From the NCBI GenBank assembly GCA_002413385.1, contig DHWW01000058.1, forward strand, positions 1-9,426: a DNA stretch of 9,426 bases. The letters run 5' to 3'. The translations under genes were made by a program, and so were the position numbers. A model generated the notes under the pieces. It saw only the letters and a list, made by a program, of their open reading frames with translations. It was not told the origin of the DNA and did not search any database. This document shows, one piece after another, positions 1 to 7,235 of the stretch; position 1 is the first letter of the stretch; the number at the start of each line of letters is the position of its first letter. The stretch comes from Granulicella sp. UBA5172 (lineage in GTDB: Bacteria > Acidobacteriota > Terriglobia > Terriglobales > Acidobacteriaceae).

Positions 1-156
1 GCGGGAGGATGGGGTGAAATAGGTAGGCTGTTAATTCTACGGTTACTTAGTATAGCGAGTCACCAAAAGTTGATGAGTCTGTGCTGGATACAGTCAATTC
101 CGCCAACCGTACAAGGTTTATGCCGCCACTCAATTGGTTGCCGGGTGAGTGTTGAA
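1..156. other. Non-coding stretch beyond the cluster
   Basis: I see no convincing gene here. A plus-strand open frame starts at 70 and runs to 513, but it crosses the stem-loop at 157-189 and then runs antisense into the 3' end of the porin gene. It has no recognisable domain and no clear ribosome-binding site, so I treat it as chance. No tRNA or repeat is evident. Confidence 0.5.
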
Positions 157-189
157 AATCCCATCCACGCCGAAGGCGTGGATGGGATT
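157..189 (-). terminator. Stem-loop with U-run, likely transcript end
   Basis: A perfect inverted repeat: left arm 157-171, 3-base loop 172-174, right arm 175-189, giving a 15-bp stem. Read on the minus strand, the right-hand side of the stem runs directly into TTTTC, the layout of a Rho-independent terminator with a short U-run. Read on the plus strand there is no U-run, so the orientation matches the end of the leftward cluster. It lies about 290 bases past the porin stop codon, with no evident gene between, so the transcript would carry a long 3' untranslated part. The short U-run lowers certainty; a repeat-type palindrome is the alternative. Confidence 0.6.
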
Positions 190-475
190 CTCGAACTTGC
201 TCAAAACACCGTTTTCGGGAACTTCGCTTTCTCAGGTCATCCTAAGTTCTCATCATTGACACTCCGGCTTCGACTCGGGGCTGCAGACCACCGCGCAAGA
301 TTGTTCCAAAAGGCGAACCGCTGGAGGTACTGCAACATCTCTGAAAATAGGCGGCCAAAACTGATGTGCTGCGTCGCTTCAAAAGGTGTGCCTTCTGGAC
401 AGACAACGAACTTCGCCAAAGTAACGACAAGCGCGTTTGATCGGCCTGCGAATAGCTTCGGATCATCGATGATGC
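190..475. other. Gap between porin stop and terminator, no clear gene
   Basis: Open frames exist on both strands. The one on the minus strand (590-237) begins inside the porin gene in another frame; the one on the plus strand (70-513) is its antisense. Neither shows a known motif, a signal peptide or a good ribosome-binding site. The region may hold decayed sequence, but I cannot name an ancestor. Confidence 0.45.
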
Positions 476-3187
476 CTAGAACGCGTAAACCAGCGAGAGT
501 CCCCCGGCGCTGATGGCGTAGTTCGGCGCTTTCTCGTTCGAGGGCAAGAAATTCGCGCCGCTGCCATACTGCATGCCTAGATAGATCCAATCGGACGACA
601 TCATCCGCTGGAACTGATAGAAGGCCTTCAGTGTGGTCTTTTTCTTGATCACGTACTGTGCCGTCGGCGACACGGTGATCTCGTCATCTCTCACCGTCGG
701 GTAATTCACTGCCGGGATGAAAAATACCGCTGCTATTCCGGAAGCCAACGGCGGAGCAGGCGCTGCGAGGGCGAGCGGATTATTGACATAGCTTCCGCCT
801 AAGACCGAGGTATCGGTTCGCGCACGGGTGTACAAGACCTGGGTTGCCAGTTCGAGATTGCCGGATAGCAGGCCCTTCCTGCTGAGCGAGAATCCAAGCG
901 TATCGATCTTATCGCGATCGCCCTTGGAGAAGTTCAGGCACGGATCTATTTTGGCGCTGGCATTCCTCGCCACAACGGTTGGATAGCACCCGCCCGATAT
1001 GAGCGTGTCAGCAGCCTGACCGACAAACGCCGTAGTGCTGTTGCTGCCGTAGGCGTCGCCCCTGGTAAGGAGCCGCCGGTTGTCGTAGGTATAGAAAACG
1101 TCGGCGACAAGGTTCTCACTCGCCGCGTAACTGGCATCCATGCTTGCTGCCCAGAAGACATCTTTCTTCAGACCGTAGGCAGAGTTGAGGTAATCGTCAT
1201 CGGTGTATTCGCCGTTGCCATGAATCGAGAGCTTATCTGTCGCCTGCCAATCCAGGTCGGAAAGCGCCTTGTGGCGATTGCGGTCGGCTTCCATGTACCG
1301 TCTCATCCCCGGCAATTCGTTGATGTTGTTGCGGCTGCCATAGAGAGACTGGGGCACGATGTTGTTATTGGGGGTGAAGATGGCTGCGTTGCCGGTGAGC
1401 GGACTGCTTGGCAGACCAGCGATCGGACCGTACGCCGTCAGCCCGGTCGCTTGCAAGTACGCGAAAGCGCTCTCGGTCGCGCCTCCTGCAGGGATCTGGT
1501 TCGCCATGGGAACAAGCGCTAGGAACGCATCCTCGTTGTACGCTCCCCTCCGCCACGAATACGCGTAGCTAACTCTTCCGGTCAGGCTCCCAACGGATGT
1601 TCTGCGCCAGTCCGCTCCCAGCGTGTGTTCATCGGTCGTACGCGCGTCGGCGCAACCGATCCAGCTGCCGGGGCAAGTGCGGTCAATTTTCTGCCACTGG
1701 TAGCTGGCCTTGAGCCACTGTTTCTTCGCGATTGTGTACTCCGCCTCCCCGTCCGCCTGGTTGGTCATCTCGCTGTAGGCGCGATTCTGGTAAATATTCG
1801 TGTTGCTTCCCAACCCGGCAGGCACTCCATAAAGACCGGCGAAGGGCGAAGCGCCGCTCTTCGTCTCGTTCGCATCCTGGAAGAAGTAGGTATGGACAGG
1901 GGTTTGATTGTCGCGGTTGAAGAACTTATAGGCTGCAACGAGGTTCCATTTCTTGTTGGGCTTTGCAGTGAACTTCGCGTTGACCAGGCTGCTCACCACA
2001 AGCCCGTTGAGCGATGGAACGGGCAGGCCGAATGCCAACTGTCCGTTAGCCGCCGTCGAGGGGCCCAGGAAGGGGTCGTTCTGGGTATTGCGCCCGTAAG
2101 ATCCGGAGACGACAAGCTTCATGTTGTCTTTAAACTTCTCCGCGGCCATAAACGTGAACTGGTTAAACTGGTTGCTCGGTGGGTTCGCCAGCGTGGCACT
2201 CTTGGTCGGATCGGCCACGTCTTGCCACGTGACGGAGCTGACATTGTCGGTGAAGAACGACCCGTAATAAGCGAGCGACAGGTAGAGGTGCTTGAATTTA
2301 TAGTTCGCCGCCGCGTTCGCCTGACTGGTGTCGAAGTCAACCGGCGTGGGAAGAGTGACGCTGTTTTCCGCCACCTGTGAAGTAACGGCGCCAAGGGCCT
2401 TGAGCCCAGACTTGTGCTCGTACGTGTAGCTGAGTGGAATGTCCAGCCTGTCCGAAGCGTTGTAGAGTAAACCGGCGTCGACCCTGGTGCGCTTGGTGGA
2501 AAGATAGACACTTTGGAAACCGGGGACGTCCGCAGCAATGATGCTGGCCAGCGTTGCCAGTTGGGCCGTCGTAGGCGCGGTCAGCACGCCCAACTTGTTG
2601 TAGACGCTACCCGCCCCGGCAAACGGATCAAAGGCCCGGAAGTTGAGCTTGGTGGCGCTGGCCTGCGGGGCCGCTGGAAAGATCCAATTTGACGGCAGCG
2701 TGAGATTCCCTGTGCCGGCGCCTAAGTAGGGTGTTTGGTAAGTATCGGAGCGGTTGGCCAGCAGTTCGGAATAACTCAAGAAGAACTGGTACTTGCCCTG
2801 CTTGCCGAACTCGGCATACAGGCTGCGTGTTTCGAGGCCGAGGTTCCTCCCCCTCATCTGCCAGCGCCACGTACTCTTGCTGTCATAGGCAGCGCCACCG
2901 CGAAAATCGAAATTTCCTATACCGAACGGTCCTGAATTCTGCAGGCCGTTATATTCGCCGAACTTGAATGAGCTGCCGCTTACGCCGCCGACCCCGGCAT
3001 CCACTGTGTTGGTAGGCGTGGTCTGGCTTGCGGCAGTAGGCGCGGGCGGACTTGCGGCGGGCGCTTGCGAGTACGCGTAGCTTCTGGAACCGGCGAGCAG
3101 GGAGAACATCAAGCAAGCCCTCGTGCCACTACGAACGTATCGCAATGCATGGGCCGCACAACTGGTTATCTTCACGTCAGTAGTCAA
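476..3187 (-). CDS. MtrB/PioB-family outer-membrane beta-barrel protein (decahaem-associated porin)
   Basis: Porin-like sheath that, in characterised relatives (MtrB, PioB, MtoB), surrounds a ten-haem cytochrome and lets electrons cross the outer membrane. The protein is about 903 residues, longer than Shewanella MtrB. After an Ala/Pro/Thr-rich leader it has the family-style opening SFKFGEYNGLQ...GNFDFRGG followed by long runs of alternating polar/aromatic strands with Asp/Asn-rich turns, and it ends in Phe (LSLVYAF), the usual C-terminal residue of outer-membrane barrels. It lacks the CxxC near the mature N-terminus known from Shewanella MtrB; four Cys occur later, in two loop-like pairs. 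Start choice: a TTG at 3187 lies 8 bases after GGAG, 22 bases past the decahaem gene stop; a GTG at 3175 is the alternative. An ATG at 3331 would overlap the upstream gene by about 120 bases and precede the signal peptide, so it is unlikely. The signal peptide itself is weak by eye (hydrophobic part ACLMFSLLAG). Family assignment is confident; the transported direction is not. Confidence 0.88.
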   Translation of the reverse strand: MTTDVKITSCAAHALRYVRSGTRACLMFSLLAGSRSYAYSQAPAASPPAPTAASQTTPTNTVDAGVGGVSGSSFKFGEYNGLQNSGPFGIGNFDFRGGAAYDSKSTWRWQMRGRNLGLETRSLYAEFGKQGKYQFFLSYSELLANRSDTYQTPYLGAGTGNLTLPSNWIFPAAPQASATKLNFRAFDPFAGAGSVYNKLGVLTAPTTAQLATLASIIAADVPGFQSVYLSTKRTRVDAGLLYNASDRLDIPLSYTYEHKSGLKALGAVTSQVAENSVTLPTPVDFDTSQANAAANYKFKHLYLSLAYYGSFFTDNVSSVTWQDVADPTKSATLANPPSNQFNQFTFMAAEKFKDNMKLVVSGSYGRNTQNDPFLGPSTAANGQLAFGLPVPSLNGLVVSSLVNAKFTAKPNKKWNLVAAYKFFNRDNQTPVHTYFFQDANETKSGASPFAGLYGVPAGLGSNTNIYQNRAYSEMTNQADGEAEYTIAKKQWLKASYQWQKIDRTCPGSWIGCADARTTDEHTLGADWRRTSVGSLTGRVSYAYSWRRGAYNEDAFLALVPMANQIPAGGATESAFAYLQATGLTAYGPIAGLPSSPLTGNAAIFTPNNNIVPQSLYGSRNNINELPGMRRYMEADRNRHKALSDLDWQATDKLSIHGNGEYTDDDYLNSAYGLKKDVFWAASMDASYAASENLVADVFYTYDNRRLLTRGDAYGSNSTTAFVGQAADTLISGGCYPTVVARNASAKIDPCLNFSKGDRDKIDTLGFSLSRKGLLSGNLELATQVLYTRARTDTSVLGGSYVNNPLALAAPAPPLASGIAAVFFIPAVNYPTVRDDEITVSPTAQYVIKKKTTLKAFYQFQRMMSSDWIYLGMQYGSGANFLPSNEKAPNYAISAGGLSLVYAF

Positions 3188-3209
3188 TTCAGTCTCTCCA
3201 ATTGAACGG

Positions 3210-4187
3210 TCATCGCTGGAACTTGGCGCCGGCCGGATGATTCGAACCGTGGATGGTTGAGTGACAGGCCAGACAGCTGCGTCCATTTCCCTGGGCTGCT
3301 GGGCTCTGGCTTCCCAGCGGAATCTGGCCAATCGCCGTGGTTACGTCGCCGTTTGGCAGATTTGCACCGCTATACAGGTTTTTCGCGTGATCGCCGCTGT
3401 GACAGCTCTGGCAGAGCATCGGCGACCGCATTTTCAGCAGAGGCGAAAAATTGGAGCCGTGAGGCGTGTGGCAATTGGTGCAGTCGTCCACAACGGGCGC
3501 ATGCTCCCAAAGGAAGGGACCGCGCTTCTCCGCGTGGCACGTGTAACACGTCTCGTTGACAGATTCCTTGATGAGGAGCTTGGGGCCGTCGGAGCCGTGC
3601 ACGTTGTGACAACTGGAACAAGGTACTTTTCCTTCGAGGATCGGGTGCCTCGAGAAGCGATGAATCTGGGCGTCCTCGGCCTTGTGGCACTTAGCGCAGA
3701 CTTGGGGCTGGGTCACCGGGTCCAGCACTTTCTGCTTTACCGCGTGCGCTTCGTGACAATCGGTGCAGGCAACTCCGTGCCTTTCGTGCTGGCTGCCCGC
3801 CCAGTGCGACCGAGCACGGACGCTTGATTCGTGACAGGTGAGACAGGATGCATTCCGCTCCACTGCCGACGAAATATTTTTGGATTTGGCTCCAAACACG
3901 ACATCCGGCTTGGTAGTCGGATCGCCCAAGTGTGAGGCACTCGCGCCGTGACAGGATTGGCAGCCGGGAGTGCGCTCGTCGGCCTTTACACCATGCTTGG
4001 TCTGGTAGATGGTGAGTATCGGCGTACTCCAACTCTCGTTGTGGCAGAGGGTACACTTCTGGTCGCCTTCCAGGGATCGGTCGACTTGTGCCAATGCGGA
4101 AAGCGAGCCGAAGAGTACCGAAACGCTGGCACAGATCAGAAAAAGCCGAATCAGTTTGTGCATCTTTTTCCTTCGCAGTTTGTGCAT
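3210..4187 (-). CDS. MtrA/PioA/DmsE-family decahaem c-type cytochrome
   Basis: Periplasmic ten-haem electron carrier expected to plug into the adjacent porin. Numbered from the upstream ATG (325 aa), it has a signal peptide (basic start, hydrophobic LIRLFLICASVSVLFGSLSALA, cleavage near residue 33) and exactly ten CxxCH haem sites, starting at Cys 45, 76, 115, 141, 164, 190, 214, 236, 259 and 305. Many additional His (for example HGV, HWAGSQHERHG, HRFSRHP, EAH, NVHG, TPHG, TIHG) can serve as distal axial ligands, as in the bis-His haems of MtrA. Length and haem count match MtrA. The start is doubled: an exact 24-bp tandem repeat places a ribosome-binding site and ATG at both 4187 and 4163, in frame, so the protein may begin with eight extra residues (MHKLRRKK) or without them; both forms keep a workable signal peptide. 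The porin gene follows 22 bases after the stop. Confidence 0.93.
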   Translation of the reverse strand: MHKLRRKKMHKLIRLFLICASVSVLFGSLSALAQVDRSLEGDQKCTLCHNESWSTPILTIYQTKHGVKADERTPGCQSCHGASASHLGDPTTKPDVVFGAKSKNISSAVERNASCLTCHESSVRARSHWAGSQHERHGVACTDCHEAHAVKQKVLDPVTQPQVCAKCHKAEDAQIHRFSRHPILEGKVPCSSCHNVHGSDGPKLLIKESVNETCYTCHAEKRGPFLWEHAPVVDDCTNCHTPHGSNFSPLLKMRSPMLCQSCHSGDHAKNLYSGANLPNGDVTTAIGQIPLGSQSPAAQGNGRSCLACHSTIHGSNHPAGAKFQR

Positions 4188-4199
4188 CTTTTTCCTTCG
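4152..4199 (-). repeat. Exact 24-bp tandem duplication covering RBS and start codon
   Basis: Units at 4152-4175 and 4176-4199 are identical. Read on the minus strand each unit contains an AAGGA Shine-Dalgarno, five bases (AAAAG), then ATG and three codons (His-Lys-Leu). Because the unit is a multiple of three, the second start is in frame with the first. The result is two complete, identical initiation sites for the decahaem cytochrome. Confidence 0.95.
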
Positions 4200-4317
4200 C
4201 GTAGAGAATCTTGAATCGTTGCTGCGTCCCTATCGAACCGAGCACTCGAGCAATCCACGCCGTGCTGTACTTCGCAACGAACAAGGTTCTGCGAGCTCTA
4301 CTCTTGCCGCTAGGTGT
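4188..4317. other. Spacer between the two multihaem cytochrome genes
   Basis: About 130 bases between the stop of the nonahaem gene and the first start of the decahaem gene, much wider than the other junctions downstream of the Rieske gene. Apart from the upstream half of the duplicated ribosome-binding site, I see no strong hairpin or clear -35/-10 pair. An internal promoter could lie here, which would let the MtrA/MtrB pair be expressed separately, but the sequence does not show it. Confidence 0.4.
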
Positions 4318-5595
4318 CTAGCTCTCAATCTTCCTGATGTACAGCCAAAGTCCAGCCAGCATCATCACAATGGCAACCAGGCACATTCCGAGTCCGATAC
4401 GACGATGATTGCGCTCTACCATCGCGTCCTTTCCGGCCTTCAGGTTGCTGGCGGCGAGTTTCCGGCCGACTTGAATATCCTGATTCACGAGGTCCGCCTT
4501 GAAGCTGTGGATGGTAACGCGAGCTTTGGTTAGTGCATCCTTCGCCTGGTCCTGAGCCAGTCGCGCTTCGCTCACATCCATGCCAGAGGCCTCGGCGACG
4601 CGAAGCGCCTGGTCCGCTTCCTTGATAGACCTATCCAGTTGCATCAACCCACTCTGGATGTTCACCCTGGCTCGATCACACCTGTCACCGGGTTGATGGC
4701 ATTTCATGCAAACGCCTTCGGGGCCGGCGCCAAGTTTCGCGTCGGTTGGATGCTGGATACCATGATTGCTATGACACACGACGCATCCGGGCAGATTAAG
4801 CGCCTCAAATGCTTTATGGTGCGAACTCTTCCCATACATCTGGGCCTGGAAGACATGGCAGCTCGCGCAAACATTCTGGACTTTATCGACACCTGGCGGC
4901 ACCGCACCATGGTTTCCATGGCAGGTTGTGCAGGTGGGCGCGCTCAGATCGCCGCGCACCACCATGTCCTGGTAGTGCACGCTGGTGATGTACTGGGCAT
5001 ACTGATTGGTGGGAATGCCGTATTGCTTCATGTACTCCGCGTCGGAGTGGCAGCGCGAGCACGTCTTCGCGACGTTGACGGGGTTAACCGTGGACCGGGG
5101 ATCTTTCGGTGCCCTTATATCGTGGACACTATGACAATCGATGCATACGGCAACTTTGGAGTCTCCAGCCGCAAAGAGCTTGCCATGCACACTGGTGTGG
5201 TACTGGTCCAACTGGTCCGTGCGTAGTCCTGGATTGAACGTCTTGATATAGGTGGGATTCGAATGGCAACTTCCACATAACTGGGGGACTTGTTTGCGAT
5301 CAATTTTGCCCTTGAACCCAGCTTTTTTTCCCATGGAGACGGTTGGATCGTAACTGCTTGCGTCGCCTCCGTGGCAACTGGTGCAGGTCAAACCCTTTTG
5401 GGAGTGGATGTCCTGACTGAACTTATCCTGAGTAACTTCCAGGGGAGCAGGAAGAGCGGAGTGACAATCCAGACAGGAGTTCGTTGTGTTCGTGGTTTGC
5501 CCATACCCCAGGCACACTCCGAGCACAATCTGCCCGACCAACCCAACATAGCGGGCTGCGCTTGATAGCCGGAAGTTATTTCGCAAGGAAGCCAT
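4318..5595 (-). CDS. Membrane-anchored nonahaem c-type cytochrome
   Basis: Multihaem periplasmic electron carrier of 425 residues from the ATG at 5595. An N-terminal signal sequence (hydrophobic stretch at about residues 17-32) is followed by nine CxxCH haem sites starting at Cys 41, 71, 107, 151, 179, 222, 243, 271 and 296. Residues of about 302-398 carry no haem site and look like a long charged, Ala-rich helix (possible coiled coil), leading to a hydrophobic segment at about 399-420 and a short basic tail (IRKIES). This predicts a haem domain in the periplasm held on the inner membrane by its C-terminus. The start overlaps the end of the cytochrome b gene by 20 bases and has only a weak Shine-Dalgarno, so translational coupling is likely; a GTG at 5601 is possible. 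Its place right after Rieske and cytochrome b suggests it replaces cytochrome c1/f as the acceptor of the complex (inference). I do not recognise a named orthologue; the haem count and anchor are read directly. Confidence 0.9.
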   Translation of the reverse strand: MASLRNNFRLSSAARYVGLVGQIVLGVCLGYGQTTNTTNSCLDCHSALPAPLEVTQDKFSQDIHSQKGLTCTSCHGGDASSYDPTVSMGKKAGFKGKIDRKQVPQLCGSCHSNPTYIKTFNPGLRTDQLDQYHTSVHGKLFAAGDSKVAVCIDCHSVHDIRAPKDPRSTVNPVNVAKTCSRCHSDAEYMKQYGIPTNQYAQYITSVHYQDMVVRGDLSAPTCTTCHGNHGAVPPGVDKVQNVCASCHVFQAQMYGKSSHHKAFEALNLPGCVVCHSNHGIQHPTDAKLGAGPEGVCMKCHQPGDRCDRARVNIQSGLMQLDRSIKEADQALRVAEASGMDVSEARLAQDQAKDALTKARVTIHSFKADLVNQDIQVGRKLAASNLKAGKDAMVERNHRRIGLGMCLVAIVMMLAGLWLYIRKIES

Positions 5596-6656
5596 AAACA
5601 CTCATCCCGATCACATACACGAGCGCAAAGATTACTAGCCCGTTGATCCACTTTCTTGGGCGTGAGGGCTGCTCACTCTCAAAGAATGGCAGCAGAACCC
5701 ACAACAAACCGGCCAGCCCACAGCCGAGTACACCCAGAACCTCTCCGTCCATGAACCACACTTTGGACGGAATGAGTTTGAGCGTCTGGAACATGAAGAG
5801 GAAGTACCATTCGGGCTTGATTCCCGCCGGGGCAGACCCAAAAAGATCTGCCTTGGTCCCGAGATCCCATGGGAAGATTGCCGCCAAGGCACCCAGCGCT
5901 CCCATAGCTACGTACCAGGCCATCATCTCCCGGAGCGCGAAGTTGGGAAAGAACTTTATGTCTCGCCTGGCAGACGGATCCTTGACCCACTCAACTTCGG
6001 TCTTAGGCGGAACGCTCATGCCTAGACGTTGAACCAGAAAGAGGTGAACCGCGATGAGCACGCCTACTATTCCAGGGAGAACGGCAACATGAAATCCGAA
6101 GAACCTTGTCAGGGTGGCGCCAGTCACCTCGTCGCCGCCGCGTAGAAAGACCATCATGGGCTTGCCAATGATGGGAACCTGCCCAGCGATCTCGGTACCA
6201 ACCTTCGTGGCGAAGAAAGCCAGCGTGTTCCACGGCAGAAGATAACCACTGAACCCGAATCCCATGACCACAAACAAAAGCAACATTCCGGTGATCCATG
6301 TCAGTTCTCTTGGTTTGCGGTAGGCCTTCAGGAACGCCACGCTGAACATGTGTACAAAGGCGAAAAAGATCATCAGATTGGCTGACCAGGAGTGGATGGA
6401 GCGAATCAGCCAGCCATACTGCACCTTGGTCATGATGTACTGAACGCTCTCGAAGGCCTCGTTGGCGCCAGGACGGTAAATACAGTAGCAGCAGAATCCC
6501 GGTGACCACCTGGACCCCAAAAAGGAAAAGGGTGATGCCTCCGAAGAAATACCAGTAAGACAAGCGATGTTTGGGGACGGTCTTATGCTTCAGCAGGGCG
6601 ATGATATCGTCCAGACCAAGCCTTTCGTTAAGCCAGCGGAAGATGGCAGCCAACAC
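5576..6656 (-). CDS. Cytochrome b6/subunit IV-type cytochrome b of a Rieske/b complex, with a one-base frameshift
   Basis: Quinol-oxidising membrane subunit carrying two b haems. Joined across the frameshift it is 359 residues: an N-terminal b6-like part with four membrane helices and a C-terminal part like subunit IV with three. Haem ligands are His 88 and 102 (H-x13-H) and His 189 and 204 (H-x14-H, the b6 spacing). The PEWY quinol-site motif is at 281-284, and b6-like blocks include [20 protein letters not shown] and KPRELTW. The Cys that binds the extra haem ci in b6 is replaced by Phe (residue 37). The start is GTG at 6656, six bases after GGGAGG and one base past the Rieske stop. In the TTT/AAA run at 6478-6480 one base too many breaks the frame after Tyr 59: the upstream frame would run on to 6003, and the conserved remainder is read in the frame that ends at 5576. 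All else is intact, so a sequencing error or a very recent mutation is likely. Conceptual product confident; functional state uncertain. Confidence 0.9.
6478..6480 (-). other. Single-base frameshift site in cytochrome b
   Basis: The minus strand reads tat-tta-ccg here, whereas the conserved [10 protein letters not shown] continuation needs tat-tac-cgt. Removing one T of the TTT run restores one 359-codon frame that matches cytochrome b6 on both sides. The reading frame downstream has no proper start of its own (only a TTG in mid-helix sequence). Confidence 0.85.
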
Positions 6657-6657
6657 G

Positions 6658-7119
6658 CTATGCCTCCCGCTTTCGGCTGACGTATATCTCGTCACCGCGT
6701 ACATGCACATCGAAGACATCAAGCGGTCTTGGCGGCGGACCTGAAATGTTTCGGCCATCGATACCGTAGGTGCCGTTGTGGCAGGCACACCAGACTTCGC
6801 CCATATCGGCGCGATACTGCACGGTGCAGCCGAGGTGGGTGCAGGTAGCAGAGAGCGCGTGATACGTGCCGTCGGCGGCCAAGATCAGCAGGCCAGGATG
6901 GTTGCCAAAACGAAAGATCTCTCCGGAATTCGGCTTCAGTGCCCCGACCTTGGCAGCAATGACTTCGTCTCCGCCAAGATCAACCACCGGCGGCGGAACC
7001 AGATAGCGCATCACGGGATAGAGGAATGAAGCCAGAGATACGAGCAGGCCGCCTCCAACGAAGTATTCAATCACGCTGCGACGCGTCGATCCCGATGGTG
7101 AATTTTCGTCGACGCTCAT
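6658..7119 (-). CDS. Rieske [2Fe-2S] protein of the quinol:cytochrome c oxidoreductase
   Basis: Carries electrons from quinol bound at cytochrome b to a periplasmic cytochrome. It is 153 residues. The N-terminus has an Arg-Arg pair (13-14) before a hydrophobic segment (about 18-40), the usual Tat-type signal anchor of Rieske proteins. The cluster motifs are C93-T-H95-L-G-C98 and C111-A-C113-H114-N-G: Cys 93, His 95, Cys 111 and His 114 bind iron, and Cys 98/Cys 113 form the family's disulfide. The C-terminal GPPPRPL loop that covers the cluster is present. The ATG at 7119 is preceded by TAAGGAGGTG, a near-perfect Shine-Dalgarno, which lies largely in a 17-bp hairpin (7129-7167). The stop is one base before the cytochrome b start, so the two are co-translated. 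Confidence 0.95.
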   Translation of the reverse strand: MSVDENSPSGSTRRSVIEYFVGGGLLVSLASFLYPVMRYLVPPPVVDLGGDEVIAAKVGALKPNSGEIFRFGNHPGLLILAADGTYHALSATCTHLGCTVQYRADMGEVWCACHNGTYGIDGRNISGPPPRPLDVFDVHVRGDEIYVSRKREA

Positions 7120-7128
7120 TCACTACAC

Positions 7129-7167
7129 CTCCTTACAGAAGTACCACTTCGGTACTTCTGTAAGGAG
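7129..7167 (-). promoter_or_regulatory. Perfect 17-bp hairpin that covers the Rieske ribosome-binding site
   Basis: Arms 7129-7145 and 7151-7167 are exactly complementary, with a 5-base loop at 7146-7150. In the minus-strand transcript the 3' arm ends in TAAGGAG, the core of the Shine-Dalgarno for the Rieske gene, and the 5' arm begins with its exact complement, CTCCTTA. The folded form would therefore hide the ribosome-binding site eight to nine bases before the ATG. There is no U-run, so a terminator is unlikely. Regulatory use is inferred; the structure itself is read directly. Confidence 0.75.
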
Positions 7168-7180
7168 CATGAGGGCTGTG

Positions 7181-7235
7181 TAACCCTCTGGTCTGTGATC
7201 CACAGCACAGATTCACAGCACAGACCAGAGGGTTA
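7181..7235 (-). repeat. Second perfect 17-bp inverted repeat, with direct repeats in its centre
   Basis: Arms 7181-7197 and 7219-7235 are exactly complementary, with 21 bases between. Inside, CACAGCACAGA occurs twice (7201-7211 and 7214-7224, period 13), the second copy overlapping the right arm. This allows alternative pairings: the TCTGTG of the left arm can pair with either copy. CCCTC at 7184-7188 can also pair with GAGGG at 7171-7175 instead of the one at 7229-7233. No U-run follows on the minus strand, so it is not a standard terminator; mRNA stabilisation/processing, an attenuator or a mobile palindrome are possible. Confidence 0.7.

Noticed and set aside
157..189. A cUUCGg tetraloop in the left stem-loop
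   Set aside because: The full 15-bp pairing leaves a 3-base loop; the tetraloop register would break the stem.
70..513. Plus-strand open frame of 147 codons at the left edge
   Set aside because: It spans the stem-loop at 157-189, runs antisense into the porin 3' end, and shows no domain or ribosome-binding site.
237..590. Minus-strand open frame after and within the porin 3' end
   Set aside because: It starts inside the porin gene in another frame and has no recognisable motif; I cannot tell it from chance.
1625..2380. 251-codon plus-strand frame opposite the porin gene
   Set aside because: Antisense shadow of a well-supported gene with no domain of its own.
3188..3331. Upstream extension of the porin to an ATG at 3331
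   Set aside because: It would overlap the decahaem gene by about 120 bases and place about 50 residues before the export signal; the TTG at 3187 has a Shine-Dalgarno at good spacing.
6657..6788. Extension of cytochrome b to an ATG at 6788
   Set aside because: It overlaps the Rieske gene and adds 44 residues unlike any cytochrome b; the GTG at 6656 has GGGAGG six bases before it and matches the b6 N-terminus.
7129..7235. The two 17-bp hairpins as Rho-independent terminators
   Set aside because: Neither is followed by a U-run on either strand, and the first overlaps the Rieske ribosome-binding site.
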